A stretch of 64,000 bases of DNA from Aureivirga sp. CE67 (GTDB lineage: Bacteria; Bacteroidota; Bacteroidia; Flavobacteriales; Flavobacteriaceae), in the NCBI RefSeq assembly GCF_015767245.1, contig NZ_JADOTV010000019.1, forward strand, positions 22,650 to 86,649. Reading direction: 5' to 3'. The first letter of the stretch is position 1; every line of letters begins with the position of its first letter. A model generated the notes under the pieces. That model was given only the letters and a program-made list of their open reading frames with translations, was not told where the DNA came from and did no database searches. Shown one piece after another: positions 8,656 to 16,884 of this stretch. Made by a program: the position numbers and the translations under genes.

Positions 8656-8674
8656 CTCCTATTTTATAGGATTT
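8656..8674 (+). promoter_or_regulatory. Repeated 19-bp leader motif, copy 2
   Basis: Identical to the 19-mer before the SUKH gene and at nearly the same distance from the start codon (nine instead of ten bases). Probably a duplicated 5' region or a regulatory element; function unknown. Confidence 0.45.
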
Positions 8675-8683
8675 AATTTAGAT

Positions 8684-9397
8684 ATGAAAACTCTCACAAC
8701 TATACTAATTTTAATCATCAGTCTATTTTCTTTTGGTCAAACTGAAAAAGATCTTGTACCAGAACTTCGCTTAGAAATTTGGGATAAAGAAAACTCTGAT
8801 AATTCCATCAAAATTGAAACTTTAATTTATGATGAAATTCCTAAATATATTGATTTTAGAGGAACAGTAGTTCAAGCTTTAAAATGGACAGATTCTAATG
8901 GAGAAAATATTCTAATCCAAACGATAACGGGAGCTTTTGATTGGAAAGATTATGAAGAAAACTCTACAAATTATACAATTCAAGATAAATCAGAATTGTA
9001 TGCTTATCTTTTTCAAAAAAGAGCGTCAGATAAAGAATTTAGAAGAAAATGGCGTGTTTATGATTATACAGAATGTTATGGAGTAGATTGGTTTACTGGT
9101 TTTATTCCGAAAGCTACTACTATCACGGATTTGGATAAAGATGGAGTTTCAGAAATAACTTTACCATATGTTTCTATTTGTCGTGGAGGCGTTGATCCTG
9201 GAAGAATGAAAATAATAATGTATGAAGGCGGAACTAAATATGCTTTAAGAGGTTCTACAATGCTTATGTGTAAATCTGAACATCCTTTTGGTGGTGATTT
9301 TAAACCAAGTGAAAACTTAAAAAATAAAAAAGTATTTTCGAAGTTTCTTATAGAACATTGGGATAGAAATAAATGTGAGAATAGAAAATATTATTAA
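8684..9397 (+). CDS. Secreted protein, M949_RS01915-like family
   Basis: An N-terminal signal (MKTLTTILILIISLFSFGQ, cleavage after about residue 19) directs it to the periplasm or surface. The middle block ITDLDKDGVSEITLPYVSICRGGVDP at about residues 146-171 is an FG-GAP-like DxDxDG loop, and it is followed by KIIMYEGGTKYALRG. This combination resembles a Flavobacteriia family annotated as M949_RS01915 surface-polysaccharide-related, whose biochemical role is not established. I would not infer polysaccharide synthesis from it. Confidence 0.5.
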   Translation: MKTLTTILILIISLFSFGQTEKDLVPELRLEIWDKENSDNSIKIETLIYDEIPKYIDFRGTVVQALKWTDSNGENILIQTITGAFDWKDYEENSTNYTIQDKSELYAYLFQKRASDKEFRRKWRVYDYTECYGVDWFTGFIPKATTITDLDKDGVSEITLPYVSICRGGVDPGRMKIIMYEGGTKYALRGSTMLMCKSEHPFGGDFKPSENLKNKKVFSKFLIEHWDRNKCENRKYY

Positions 9398-9419
9398 AAC
9401 TTCAAATTATTAAATTGAT

Positions 9420-9839
9420 ATGAACTTAGATATTTTAAAGACTAAATTCCAATTGACAAAAAAAGAGATTACACTTAGATTGTTAAGAGTATCTTTAGCA
9501 ATAATTTTTAGTATTATTTTATTTCCTTATTTTGAAGATTTCATTACTAAATATTCAAGTGAACTCGTATTATTCTTTTTATTTTCTTCATTTGTTGTTT
9601 TGTCTATTTCAATAATAGCTGCTCTAATAATTGGAATAGTGAAAAAGCTTTTATTCAAGAAAAAAGAAACCGAAAATAATTCATTTCAAAATATATTTTA
9701 TGTTTTCAGGTTACTATTAGTAACAATCTTTGCTTTGTATAGTTTGACGCAAATTCAAATATATTGGACAGGATTAATATTAATATTCATAGAATTTATT
9801 GGTGTACTAAGTAATAATGAATTTAAAAAAATAAAATAG
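9420..9839 (+). CDS. Four-helix integral membrane protein, hypothetical
   Basis: The 139 residues contain hydrophobic segments at about 22-42 (LRLLRVSLAIIFSIILFPYF), 50-74 (LVLFFLFSSFVVLSISIIAA), 93-110 and 112-130. A basic cytoplasmic loop (GIVKKLLFKKKET) sits between helices two and three. No family assigned. It follows the secreted-protein gene by 22 bases on the same strand. Confidence 0.55.
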   Translation: MNLDILKTKFQLTKKEITLRLLRVSLAIIFSIILFPYFEDFITKYSSELVLFFLFSSFVVLSISIIAALIIGIVKKLLFKKKETENNSFQNIFYVFRLLLVTIFALYSLTQIQIYWTGLILIFIEFIGVLSNNEFKKIK

Positions 9840-9881
9840 AGTTTTAAAAAGAAAAATAAATCTATTAAACAATAAATAATA

Positions 9882-10307
9882 ATGAAAGGAATCTGGAAAG
9901 GTACTTACTGGTTTACAAGTAATGTGCATGATTCAGTAAAAAAGAATCGTACTGAATTCGAAATAACAATAGAAAATGATGATAATTCAAAAATCTCAGG
10001 AACTATTTTCGATAATATTGAAACTGGTGGTACAAGAGGAATTGGAACTATTTCTGGTACTGTTAAAGGGAATAAAATAAAATTTGTAAAAAGAATGCCT
10101 ATAAAAACTATTATTTTTCCAAATGGAGAAAAAATTGAAAAAAAGGAACCACACAGTCCAATTTATTATGAAGGAAGTTTAAACAATGAAACTAATGAGT
10201 TTGAAGGAACTTGGAAATTTAAACGAAGAATTACTATTATAAATGGAAAATTAGGCTATACTCCTGAAACTAAAGGAGCATGGAAAATGAAAAAAATAAG
10301 ATGCTAA
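9882..10307 (+). CDS. Lipocalin-like beta-barrel protein, cytoplasmic
   Basis: The 141 residues are almost all beta: GIWKGTYWFTSN at the start, EFEITIENDDNSKISGTIFD, TRGIGTISGTVKGNKIKFVK, then a matching end FEGTWKFKRR..GAWKMKK. The repeated G-x-W and G-T-I strands suggest an eight-stranded, lipocalin-like barrel. No signal peptide. The last bases overlap the next gene (ATGCTAA), implying translational coupling. Confidence 0.55.
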   Translation: MKGIWKGTYWFTSNVHDSVKKNRTEFEITIENDDNSKISGTIFDNIETGGTRGIGTISGTVKGNKIKFVKRMPIKTIIFPNGEKIEKKEPHSPIYYEGSLNNETNEFEGTWKFKRRITIINGKLGYTPETKGAWKMKKIRC

Positions 10308-10705
10308 GAAAAAATGATTTTAAAAATATTTTAGAAGAAAAATTAAAAATCGCATTGTTCGACAAAAATGAATTTAATGAACAAAAAGCTATATCTTCAA
10401 TCGAGAAATTTTATACAGAATTTGGATTTAATATTCCTACAAAACATTTTATTTATGAACATGTTAATGAACTGATAGAAAAATTCCATGAATGGTCTTC
10501 AAAAGAGTTTACAGCTGTAAATTCATGGGAATGGCAATTTCCAATGACAAGTCCAGGGTTTTGGATGCTTTATATGATAAAAGATAAATTTCATTTAGCA
10601 CATAAAAGAGAATTTGGACCTAATAAAACAAATCATCAAATATTCTTTGATGGAAAGAATGAAGTATCTAAAGAACTTTTAAAAGAAATGTGGAATGAAC
10701 ATTAA
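10301..10705 (+). CDS. Hypothetical protein translationally coupled to the barrel gene
   Basis: I prefer ATG 10301, which overlaps the upstream stop codon as ATGCTAA, over the in-frame ATG 10280. The product is then 134 residues (MLRKNDFKNILEE...). It is helical with an aromatic core (EWSSKEFTAVNSWEWQFPMTSPGFWMLYMI). No named family. The frame directly after its stop stays open for another 320 bases, so this gene and the next may once have been one. Confidence 0.55.
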   Translation: MLRKNDFKNILEEKLKIALFDKNEFNEQKAISSIEKFYTEFGFNIPTKHFIYEHVNELIEKFHEWSSKEFTAVNSWEWQFPMTSPGFWMLYMIKDKFHLAHKREFGPNKTNHQIFFDGKNEVSKELLKEMWNEH

Positions 10706-10726
10706 AAAATCTTTGAACTACAACCT

Positions 10727-11029
10727 TTGTTTTACCTTTTAGATTCTGAAATTGAAGAACTTTATGATACGGACTATATTGAAGATTATTTTGATTCTTT
10801 ATTAGAAAAAACAAGTCAAGAATCTTCATCTGAAGTATTTTTTATAGGTATGGATTTTAAACTAGTTTACGAACTTGCTGTATTTGAATATTTAATAAAA
10901 TATCATGACATAAAACGAAATTCTAATTATATAGATTGCCTTAATGAAATTTTAAAACACTGCGGTTTAGTCATTTCATTTAAAGAATGTTTTATAATAT
11001 GTAAGAAAAGAAAATTTCACCAAGAATGA
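10727..11029 (+). CDS. Hypothetical ORF in frame behind a stop codon, possibly a broken gene
   Basis: There is no ATG start; the first usable codon is TTG. The frame is identical to that of the preceding gene and is open from its TAA stop onward (KIFELQPLFYLLDSEIEELYD...). It codes for about 100 acidic, helical residues ending CFIICKKRKFHQE. Either it uses a rare start, or it is the C-terminal part of a gene split by a nonsense mutation or truncated at its 5' end. Confidence 0.4.
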   Translation: MFYLLDSEIEELYDTDYIEDYFDSLLEKTSQESSSEVFFIGMDFKLVYELAVFEYLIKYHDIKRNSNYIDCLNEILKHCGLVISFKECFIICKKRKFHQE

Positions 11030-11080
11030 ATTAAAATAGACTTACCAACCATCATACTTTAATATAAAATTTTACCAACA

Positions 11081-11737
11081 ATGAAAAACGAAAATTTGAT
11101 AGAAGATTTATCTTCACAATTAAGCAAACCAACAGGAGAAAATGGAATCGAAGTTGGAAATGCAATGAACCAAACGAATAAAGAAATGATTACTTCTTCT
11201 ATAGACTTATTAGAAGTTAAAAATCATGATAAAATCTTAGAAATCGGACATGGAAACTGTTCTCATTTAACTGAAATAATTAAAGATAAAAATGTTCATT
11301 ATTCTGGTCTAGAAATATCAGAAACTATGAAGAAAGAGGCTGAGAGAATAAATGAGAAATTCATAAAATTAAATCAAGCGCAGTTTTTGATTTATGATGG
11401 AAATAAAATTCCGTTTGAAGACCAAAAATTTGATCAAATATTTACTGTAAACACTATTTATTTCTGGGAAAATCATGAATTATTTTTAAATGAAATTTAT
11501 CGAGTTTTAAAACCAAATGGAAAGTTTATTTTGACTTTTGTAAATGAAGATTTCATGAAAGATTTGGATTTTGTAGATGATAATTTTCAATTATTTAATG
11601 AAGAAAAAGCAAAAACATTATTAGAAAAATCTGGGTTTAAAATAATTTCTATCAAAAATAAAACGGATAATATTAAGAGTAAAATTGGTGATTTGGCAAA
11701 TAGAGATTATATGGTGATAATTAGTGAAAAATCATAA
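11081..11737 (+). CDS. Class I SAM-dependent methyltransferase
   Basis: The 218 residues hold the Rossmann motifs in order: motif I ILEIGHGNCSHLTEI at about residues 51-65, SGLEISETM (acidic loop 2) at about 76-84, FLIYDGNKIPFEDQKFDQIF at about 106-125, and EIYRVLKPNGKFILTFV at about 140-156. This is a Methyltransf_11-type small-molecule or peptide methyltransferase of the cytoplasm; the acceptor cannot be told. It stands in the middle of the immunity-like array with 50-70 bp spacers on both sides. Confidence 0.85.
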   Translation: MKNENLIEDLSSQLSKPTGENGIEVGNAMNQTNKEMITSSIDLLEVKNHDKILEIGHGNCSHLTEIIKDKNVHYSGLEISETMKKEAERINEKFIKLNQAQFLIYDGNKIPFEDQKFDQIFTVNTIYFWENHELFLNEIYRVLKPNGKFILTFVNEDFMKDLDFVDDNFQLFNEEKAKTLLEKSGFKIISIKNKTDNIKSKIGDLANRDYMVIISEKS

Positions 11738-11802
11738 ACCAAGAAACTTTTTCATGAGAATCAATATTGGAGCATTTGAATAAAATTTTAGAAAAAGTAT
11801 AA

Positions 11803-12156
11803 ATGAACAAATTAATTAAAGAATATAAGAATGAAGTAATTTCCTTAACTGTAGTATTAGGATTATTCTTGTTTGCCTATAAATTATATCGAGATTACCC
11901 ATTTAATTTTGTAAAAACAAAGGAAACAGAAGCAACTATTATTGAATCAAGAAAAGACTGGGCTATAAATAGCTGGGGAACTTCCAAAACAGTTTGGTGG
12001 TATACCATAAATTTTAATATAAATGGTATTAAATACAAAGGAAGTTATTTAAAAGGGATTGAAAATCGAAGATTAAAAAATGGAACAAAACTCTTACTTA
12101 AATACTCTGAAAGTAATCCTAAAAACTATGTAATTTTAAGTGTAAAGGAAGAGTGA
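11803..12156 (+). CDS. DUF3592-like single-pass membrane protein
   Basis: One hydrophobic segment (VISLTVVLGLFLFAYKLYRDY) at about residues 12-32 is followed by a beta-rich domain: TEATIIESRKDWAI...VWWYTINFNINGIKYKGSYL, then KLLLKYSESNPKNYVIL. This is the layout of DUF3592-like proteins (strand, spacer, y-v-y-f-G-k-Y-x-G, then v-x-Y-x-P-x-N-P). Role unknown. Confidence 0.6.
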   Translation: MNKLIKEYKNEVISLTVVLGLFLFAYKLYRDYPFNFVKTKETEATIIESRKDWAINSWGTSKTVWWYTINFNINGIKYKGSYLKGIENRRLKNGTKLLLKYSESNPKNYVILSVKEE

Positions 12157-12195
12157 AAATTGAGAAAAAAGAAGAAAATAATAAATAAAAAAACT

Positions 12196-12573
12196 ATGAT
12201 ACAAAAAATAGGAATATTTGTTCTACTAATTCTGTTATTATCAAGTTGTGATCCTTATTATTCAATTACGGTAACTAACAAAACTACTGAAACTGTCAAA
12301 ATATTAGTTAAGCAGAACAACAGGTTTAGAACAGAAAAACAAAAAACTCTAACCACAGTTGATGGATTTGATGTTTATGAATTAGCTCCAAATGAAAATA
12401 TAAAAGTTGGAAATGCGATTGGTGAAATTGATAATGACATCCCTTTTGATACACTAAAAATTATTCGATATAACGATACAATTACCGCAAATACTCTAGA
12501 AGAAATCATAGATTTATTTGATAAAAAAACTTTTGGTGGACTTAAAAAACCATATAATTTGAGAATAAAATAA
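12196..12573 (+). CDS. Small lipoprotein, hypothetical
   Basis: The in-frame TTG at 12160 extends the frame, but ATG 12196, preceded by AAAAAACT, opens a clean lipoprotein signal (MIQKIGIFVLLILLLSSCDP; lipid Cys at about residue 18). The remaining 108 residues start with YYSITVTNKTTETVKILV, an immunoglobulin-like strand pattern common in proteins that bind partners in the periplasm. No named family. It is one base upstream of the next gene's start. Confidence 0.6.
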   Translation: MIQKIGIFVLLILLLSSCDPYYSITVTNKTTETVKILVKQNNRFRTEKQKTLTTVDGFDVYELAPNENIKVGNAIGEIDNDIPFDTLKIIRYNDTITANTLEEIIDLFDKKTFGGLKKPYNLRIK

Positions 12574-12574
12574 A

Positions 12575-13189
12575 ATGAACACACTTCAAGCATTAATCAA
12601 TTTTATTTCTAAAGATAAATTTTCTAAGGAATTATGGAAAAATAGAGGATTAAATAGCTCTAGCAAAGAAAAATGTAACAAATTGAATACATTTTTAAAC
12701 AAATGTGCTAATGAACTAATTCTTTCTAAAAAGGAAGATTATAAAAACTGTTTTGATAGTTTTTTAAGTCAATTAAATTCGTATGATTATGATACTGAAG
12801 AAAGAGAATTTATCGTTACCTATTTTTTAGAATTATCCGAGATTTGTGGATTGGACTTTAAAGAAAATTTGATGAAATGGATGTATGGAGAAGAAATTTA
12901 TGAATTTATCAAAACACAAAAATCTTCGAGTAAAGATATTATCTTACATCATTGTACAAATTGTGAGGAAAAATTCAAAACCGAGATTTTAGAGCGTGAA
13001 AAAGGAATTCCAGATTTTTCTTATACAATTATAAAATGTAATGAATGTTCTGCACTAAATATGATTGAACTGGGACCAGAAATTAAAGAATTCTTATTCG
13101 GGAATTATCAGGTTATAGAACATTTAGCCAAAAGTGATTTCACTAAAGAAAAAGCATTAGAAAAATTAGAGTCTTTGAAGATCAAATAA
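12575..13189 (+). CDS. Hypothetical protein with a putative zinc ribbon
   Basis: The 204 residues are soluble. Residues 1-115 are helical. At about residues 128-152 is a possible four-Cys zinc site, HCTNCEEKF followed by KCNECSALN. The C-terminal tail (EHLAKSDFTKEKALEKLE) is helical. No family assigned. The start ATG lies one base after the stop of the lipoprotein gene, so the two are translationally coupled. Confidence 0.55.
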   Translation: MNTLQALINFISKDKFSKELWKNRGLNSSSKEKCNKLNTFLNKCANELILSKKEDYKNCFDSFLSQLNSYDYDTEEREFIVTYFLELSEICGLDFKENLMKWMYGEEIYEFIKTQKSSSKDIILHHCTNCEEKFKTEILEREKGIPDFSYTIIKCNECSALNMIELGPEIKEFLFGNYQVIEHLAKSDFTKEKALEKLESLKIK

Positions 13190-13222
13190 ATATTAAATTT
13201 AGCTTACACAAATCATTAAAAA

Positions 13223-13876
13223 ATGAAAACTACTCTATCTATACTAACATTTTTAATTATACAAATTAGCTTTTGTCAAATTGCTACAATCAAAGACCCG
13301 GATGGTTATACGAATGTAAGAAAAGCTCCAAATGGAAAATCCAAGATTATACATAAAGTATATGAAGGAGAAATATTTTTTTATGAATATCATGAAATTG
13401 AAAATGGAGCTAAATGGATTCCTGTCTATATAGAAGTAAAAGATTCTAAAAATGAAATTGAGGGATTTATTCATATTTCTCGATTACTTTTTCTTAAAGA
13501 TGCAAAACCTTATAATGGAAACGATTTTCACTTCAAATACCATCTTTCACCCTTTGATGCTACAAACAGAAAAATTGAAAAGCAGGAAGATAAATGGGTT
13601 GTCAGCATTGACGGACAAAGACCTTGGGGAATTGATGGTTATCTTCCACACATTCAGGTTGACAGTATAGATGTAAAAATAAACGGAAAAAAAATTAATA
13701 TTGACAAACATTACTTTCAAGATATTTTTGAGGTTAGAAATGAATTTAAAATCATAAAAACTGGAGAATATTATATTGTTTACCAATTGAATAGTGATGG
13801 CGCAGGAGGATATTTTCTTGCTTGGGTTTTTGATAAAAATGGACTTAAACAAAAACTAGTTGGGAGTTTGATTTAA
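13223..13876 (+). CDS. Secreted SH3-domain protein
   Basis: The signal peptide is MKTTLSILTFLIIQISFCQ. Directly after it comes a bacterial SH3 module (IKDPDGYTNVRKAPNGKSKIIHKVYEGE), with the NVR-x-x-P signature that usually binds cell-wall or peptide ligands. Residues 95-217 form a separate domain with WVVSIDGQRPWGIDGYLPHIQVDSIDVKINGKKI, seen in periplasmic Bacteroidota proteins without a named role. It stands alone, with a promoter-bearing remnant after it. Confidence 0.65.
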   Translation: MKTTLSILTFLIIQISFCQIATIKDPDGYTNVRKAPNGKSKIIHKVYEGEIFFYEYHEIENGAKWIPVYIEVKDSKNEIEGFIHISRLLFLKDAKPYNGNDFHFKYHLSPFDATNRKIEKQEDKWVVSIDGQRPWGIDGYLPHIQVDSIDVKINGKKINIDKHYFQDIFEVRNEFKIIKTGEYYIVYQLNSDGAGGYFLAWVFDKNGLKQKLVGSLI

Positions 13877-13903
13877 ACTAAAAAACTCTTGTCGTATTAT
13901 TTC

Positions 13904-13934
13904 TTGTCTCAATTTAAAGTTTCTTCTATATTTG
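13904..13934 (+). promoter_or_regulatory. Promoter in front of a decayed gene
   Basis: TTG, 20-bp spacer, then TATATTTG: the Bacteroidota sigma-A pattern. The sequence TTTCTTCTATATTTG around the -7 box recurs before the intact homologue that starts at 21393. Confidence 0.55.
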
Positions 13935-13947
13935 GACATCTGCTGCT

Positions 13948-14040
13948 ATGAAAATTTTATAATCACAAAATATTTATGGTTACAGGTTTAATAGAAATAA
14001 CAGGGATACTTGTTATGCTTATGCTTTAGACAAAAAATAA
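13948..14040 (+). pseudogene. Decayed 5' fragment of the 272-residue gene at 21393
   Basis: The frame MKIL*SQNIYGYRFNRNN..YALDKK* aligns with the first 30 residues of the intact gene (MKIKYPQKFYSYRYNRNNK..). It carries an internal TAA and an early end. Its upstream region matches as well. The remainder of the gene has been lost, with a YwqK-type lipoprotein gene now starting six bases later. Confidence 0.75.
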
Positions 14041-14046
14041 AAACGA

Positions 14047-14844
14047 ATGAAATTATTATTAAAATTTATCCTACTTTTTACAATTATTAGCTGTAATAGT
14101 CAAAATACATTAATTGATAAAAAAGTTGATGAAAAAGGGAATGTTCTTAGGGAAATACACAAAAAGAATAATTCGGATACTCTTCTAGTAAAAGAATATT
14201 TTGAAAACGGAAAAATTAGAGAAACATATGAATCCTTGAATGGATTAGATAGAAATGGAAAATCTATAACTTATTATGAAAATGGTAATGTTTTATTTGA
14301 GCAATTCTACAAAAATAACAAACTAGATAATTTTTTGAAATGTTTTTATCCAAATGGAAAATTGCAAAGGGTTGAAAAATATAAATCAGATTTTCATATC
14401 GACTCTACAATATTTTACAATAAAAAAGGAGAAATATCACAAATTAAAAAATATAAAGAGCTTTGTAAATTTGGTAATAATTCTTGTAATATTTCAGTAG
14501 TGATTTATAATTTAAATTCTCCTGTTTATTCTTATGAAATCATTAATGGTTTGAAGTCAGAAAATCATACTATAATTGATGAAGTGGCATATAATAAATT
14601 AATGAATCTTGATAATAAAACCTCAGCAATTGTTAAAGGAGAAAAGATTTTTAATAATAACTGTATGGCTTGTCATAGATTGGAAAATGATTTTATAGGT
14701 CCTAAATTAAATTGTATTCTAGAAAAAAAATCAAAACAAGCAATAATCAATAAAATATCAAATTCTAATACACACCATAAGTCAAAATTGACTAAAAATG
14801 AAATTGATTTATTAATAGATTATTTAAAAGAAAAATGCCAATAA
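14047..14844 (+). CDS. Lipoprotein with YwqK/MORN-type repeats fused to a c-type cytochrome domain
   Basis: The lipobox is IISC at about residue 16. Residues 30-140 hold toxin-antidote-like YwqK repeats (VKEYFENGKIRETYE, ITYYENGNVLFEQFY, KCFYPNGKLQRVEKY). Residues 190-265 form a small cytochrome c domain: AIVKGEKIFNNNCMACHRLENDFIGPKL with haem motif C206-M-A-C209-H210 and the G-P-x-L loop. No Met follows the haem motif; the region that normally gives the axial Met reads NTHHKSKLTKNEIDLLIDYL. His-His ligation or loss of one ligand is possible. YwqK family members are linked to toxin neutralisation in Bacillus; the haem addition is unusual. Confidence 0.75.
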   Translation: MKLLLKFILLFTIISCNSQNTLIDKKVDEKGNVLREIHKKNNSDTLLVKEYFENGKIRETYESLNGLDRNGKSITYYENGNVLFEQFYKNNKLDNFLKCFYPNGKLQRVEKYKSDFHIDSTIFYNKKGEISQIKKYKELCKFGNNSCNISVVIYNLNSPVYSYEIINGLKSENHTIIDEVAYNKLMNLDNKTSAIVKGEKIFNNNCMACHRLENDFIGPKLNCILEKKSKQAIINKISNSNTHHKSKLTKNEIDLLIDYLKEKCQ

Positions 14845-14862
14845 AATCTAGGGAAAATCATT

Positions 14863-14967
14863 ATGAAATTCATTCATTTACTTATTTCTCTTTTTTTTAT
14901 TACTTATAGTAGTCAAACAGAGAAAAATCAAAAACTAATAAACTCTCTTATGGATAAAACAGCATAA
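14863..14967 (+). pseudogene. Orphan signal-peptide fragment
   Basis: A 34-codon frame (MKFIHLLISLFFITYSSQTE...) is a signal peptide with 16 residues of mature protein, then a stop. It looks like the 5' stub of a deleted secreted-protein gene. No continuation is visible in the next 130 bases, which hold no other feature. Confidence 0.45.
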
Positions 14968-15130
14968 AAGCATGGAAAAATGGAATAAATTTCTAAACTA
15001 AAATCTAAAGAAATAAGCTTTTTTAAATAACGCTATATATTTTAAACTAGTAGAAAAAATTACAAAACGTTACCACCTATTAGAAATATGAAACTTCATA
15101 AAAAATATGAAACTAATAAAAAACCAAACT

Positions 15131-16216
15131 ATGAAACTGAATATTATTTTCTTGGTTATTCTTTTTCAAACAAGCAATATTTTAGGACAAAAAATAGATT
15201 TTAATCTTATGGAAAAAAAATTGGGAATAGAAATTCCGAGTGACTATATAAATTATCGTGGAAATGATCTAAACAAAGAAAAAGAAATTTATTTTAAAAT
15301 CGATAATTGGTTATTTTGGGATATAACAACATCTATAGAACAAACTTTAATTCTAAGAAAAAAAGGAGCAATATCTGATAAAGATTTTGCTTTTGCTACT
15401 AATGAGGATAATGAAGTTTTATTTTATCAAAACTCAAAAAAATCAAGTACAAAAATTTCACATTTAGATGAAGGTAATGATAAAACATTCTATGCTTTTT
15501 CATTTTCTGAATTTCAAAATACGGCTAAAACAAATCGTTTGATTAATGAAATAGAAACTGTTGGTTATGAAAATCAAGATATAAGTGAAATTAAAAATTG
15601 TCCAGGAAGTTTATGCAATTATGCCTCTGAACTTATGACCTCAGAATTTGATTACAACTACTCTTTAGAAAGAAATAAAAAAGCACTTGAATTATTACTT
15701 ATAGCTGCTGAAAAAGGACACCCTGAAGCAGCAAATGAAATTGCTGACTATTATTATTATCAAGATAATGTAGATATCGATAAAGTTATTGAATGGAGAG
15801 AAAAAGCGATTAAATATGGAAGTAAAGACGATATTTATGAATTAGCAGATTTTATAATTGACAATAAAATTGAATCTATAGATAAAGCTATTACGTTACT
15901 TGAGAGTTTAATTTCAGAACAATGGTTTAAAGAAAAAGCACTGTTAAAACTTTCAAGGATTTATATGAGAGGTACAGGTGGTAAATTGAATTATGAACTA
16001 GGGATTAAGTACGCAAAAAACTGTGCAGAGATGAATAATTATAATGCTTTATCTGATTTGGCTTTTTATTATTACAAAGGTAGAGGTGTTGAAAAAAATG
16101 TTCCTAAAGCATATGATTTATTGGTAAAAGCTGAAAATACAATTATTGAAAAAACAGGTAGTGGAAATTGGGGTGACTTCATTAAACAACTTGAAAAAGA
16201 AATAACAAAAAACTAA
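15131..16216 (+). CDS. Secreted SUKH-like domain fused to Sel1 repeats
   Basis: I choose the second in-frame ATG because it opens a signal peptide (MKLNIIFLVILFQTSNILGQ). Residues 20-135 start with MEKKLGIEIPSDYINYRGND, the classical SUKH/SMI1-KNR4 opening, and continue to a F-Y-A-F-S-F-S-E-F strand. Residues 155-350 hold Sel1-type repeats (ALELLLIAAEKGHPEAANEIADYYYY, GIKYAKNCAEMNNYNALSDLAFYYYKGRG). SUKH proteins are normally cytoplasmic; export suggests protection in the periplasm. The AAAC-TATG start context recurs. Next gene is three bases on. Confidence 0.7.
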   Translation: MKLNIIFLVILFQTSNILGQKIDFNLMEKKLGIEIPSDYINYRGNDLNKEKEIYFKIDNWLFWDITTSIEQTLILRKKGAISDKDFAFATNEDNEVLFYQNSKKSSTKISHLDEGNDKTFYAFSFSEFQNTAKTNRLINEIETVGYENQDISEIKNCPGSLCNYASELMTSEFDYNYSLERNKKALELLLIAAEKGHPEAANEIADYYYYQDNVDIDKVIEWREKAIKYGSKDDIYELADFIIDNKIESIDKAITLLESLISEQWFKEKALLKLSRIYMRGTGGKLNYELGIKYAKNCAEMNNYNALSDLAFYYYKGRGVEKNVPKAYDLLVKAENTIIEKTGSGNWGDFIKQLEKEITKN

Positions 16217-16219
16217 AAA

Positions 16220-16870
16220 ATGAAAAAAGACGAATATAAAAGTAAATTTAACGAAGAAGACGCTGTAGGTTGGTTTAGTATTGATGAAGTAACAACTAAA
16301 TTATACCCTAATCAGGAACCTAAACATTTTGGAACCATCATCAAATATATGCTAGGTGGTGAAGATCCATTAGATGGAGTAAGTATTTATGAAAGTAAAA
16401 ACCAAAAAGATCATTACCATTTTGTTTCTTATGGAATGTCTAATTTGTATTATGACATAGAAAACTGTGAAGAAGAATACAGCAGATGGGGATTTGAGTT
16501 TACTTTTAGATTAGCTCCATTTGATGAAGATCCTGAAGAACCAAAATGGGTTGTTTCTTTAATGCAAAATCTGGCTAAATATGTTTTTAACAGTAAAAAC
16601 TGGTTTGAAGAATATCATTTTATTCCTGCAAATGGTCCTATCAGATTAAATACAGAAACTGACATTACTGCAATTGCATTTATCGAAGATCCTGAGATGG
16701 GAAGCATTGATACGCCAAACGGAAAAGTTCAGTTTTTGCAAATGGTTGGAATTACAACAGAGGAATATAAACAATTAAAACTAAACCCTAAAACGACAGA
16801 GGTTAAGTTATTACTGGAAAAATTGAAAAAAGAAAACCCGCTATTAATAACTGATTTAAAAAGAAAATAA
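16220..16870 (+). CDS. Suppressor-of-fused (SUFU) domain protein
   Basis: The 216 residues carry the full SUFU pattern: GWFSIDEVTTKLYPNQEPKHFG near the start, DPLDGVSIYES, HFVSYGMSNLYYD, then WGFEFTFRLA, PKWVVSLMQNLAKYVF and FLQMVGITTEEYKQLK. Bacterial SUFU proteins are found as immunity proteins in polymorphic-toxin loci. No signal peptide, so it acts in the cytoplasm. It is three bases after the exported SUKH-Sel1 gene and 15 bases before a secreted TPR protein, probably one transcript. Confidence 0.85.
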   Translation: MKKDEYKSKFNEEDAVGWFSIDEVTTKLYPNQEPKHFGTIIKYMLGGEDPLDGVSIYESKNQKDHYHFVSYGMSNLYYDIENCEEEYSRWGFEFTFRLAPFDEDPEEPKWVVSLMQNLAKYVFNSKNWFEEYHFIPANGPIRLNTETDITAIAFIEDPEMGSIDTPNGKVQFLQMVGITTEEYKQLKLNPKTTEVKLLLEKLKKENPLLITDLKRK

Positions 16871-16884
16871 AACACACTCAAATT

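Noticed and set aside
13547..13852. Minus-strand 101-residue frame opposite the SH3 protein gene
   Set aside because: It is a shadow; the plus-strand gene has a signal peptide and SH3 signature.
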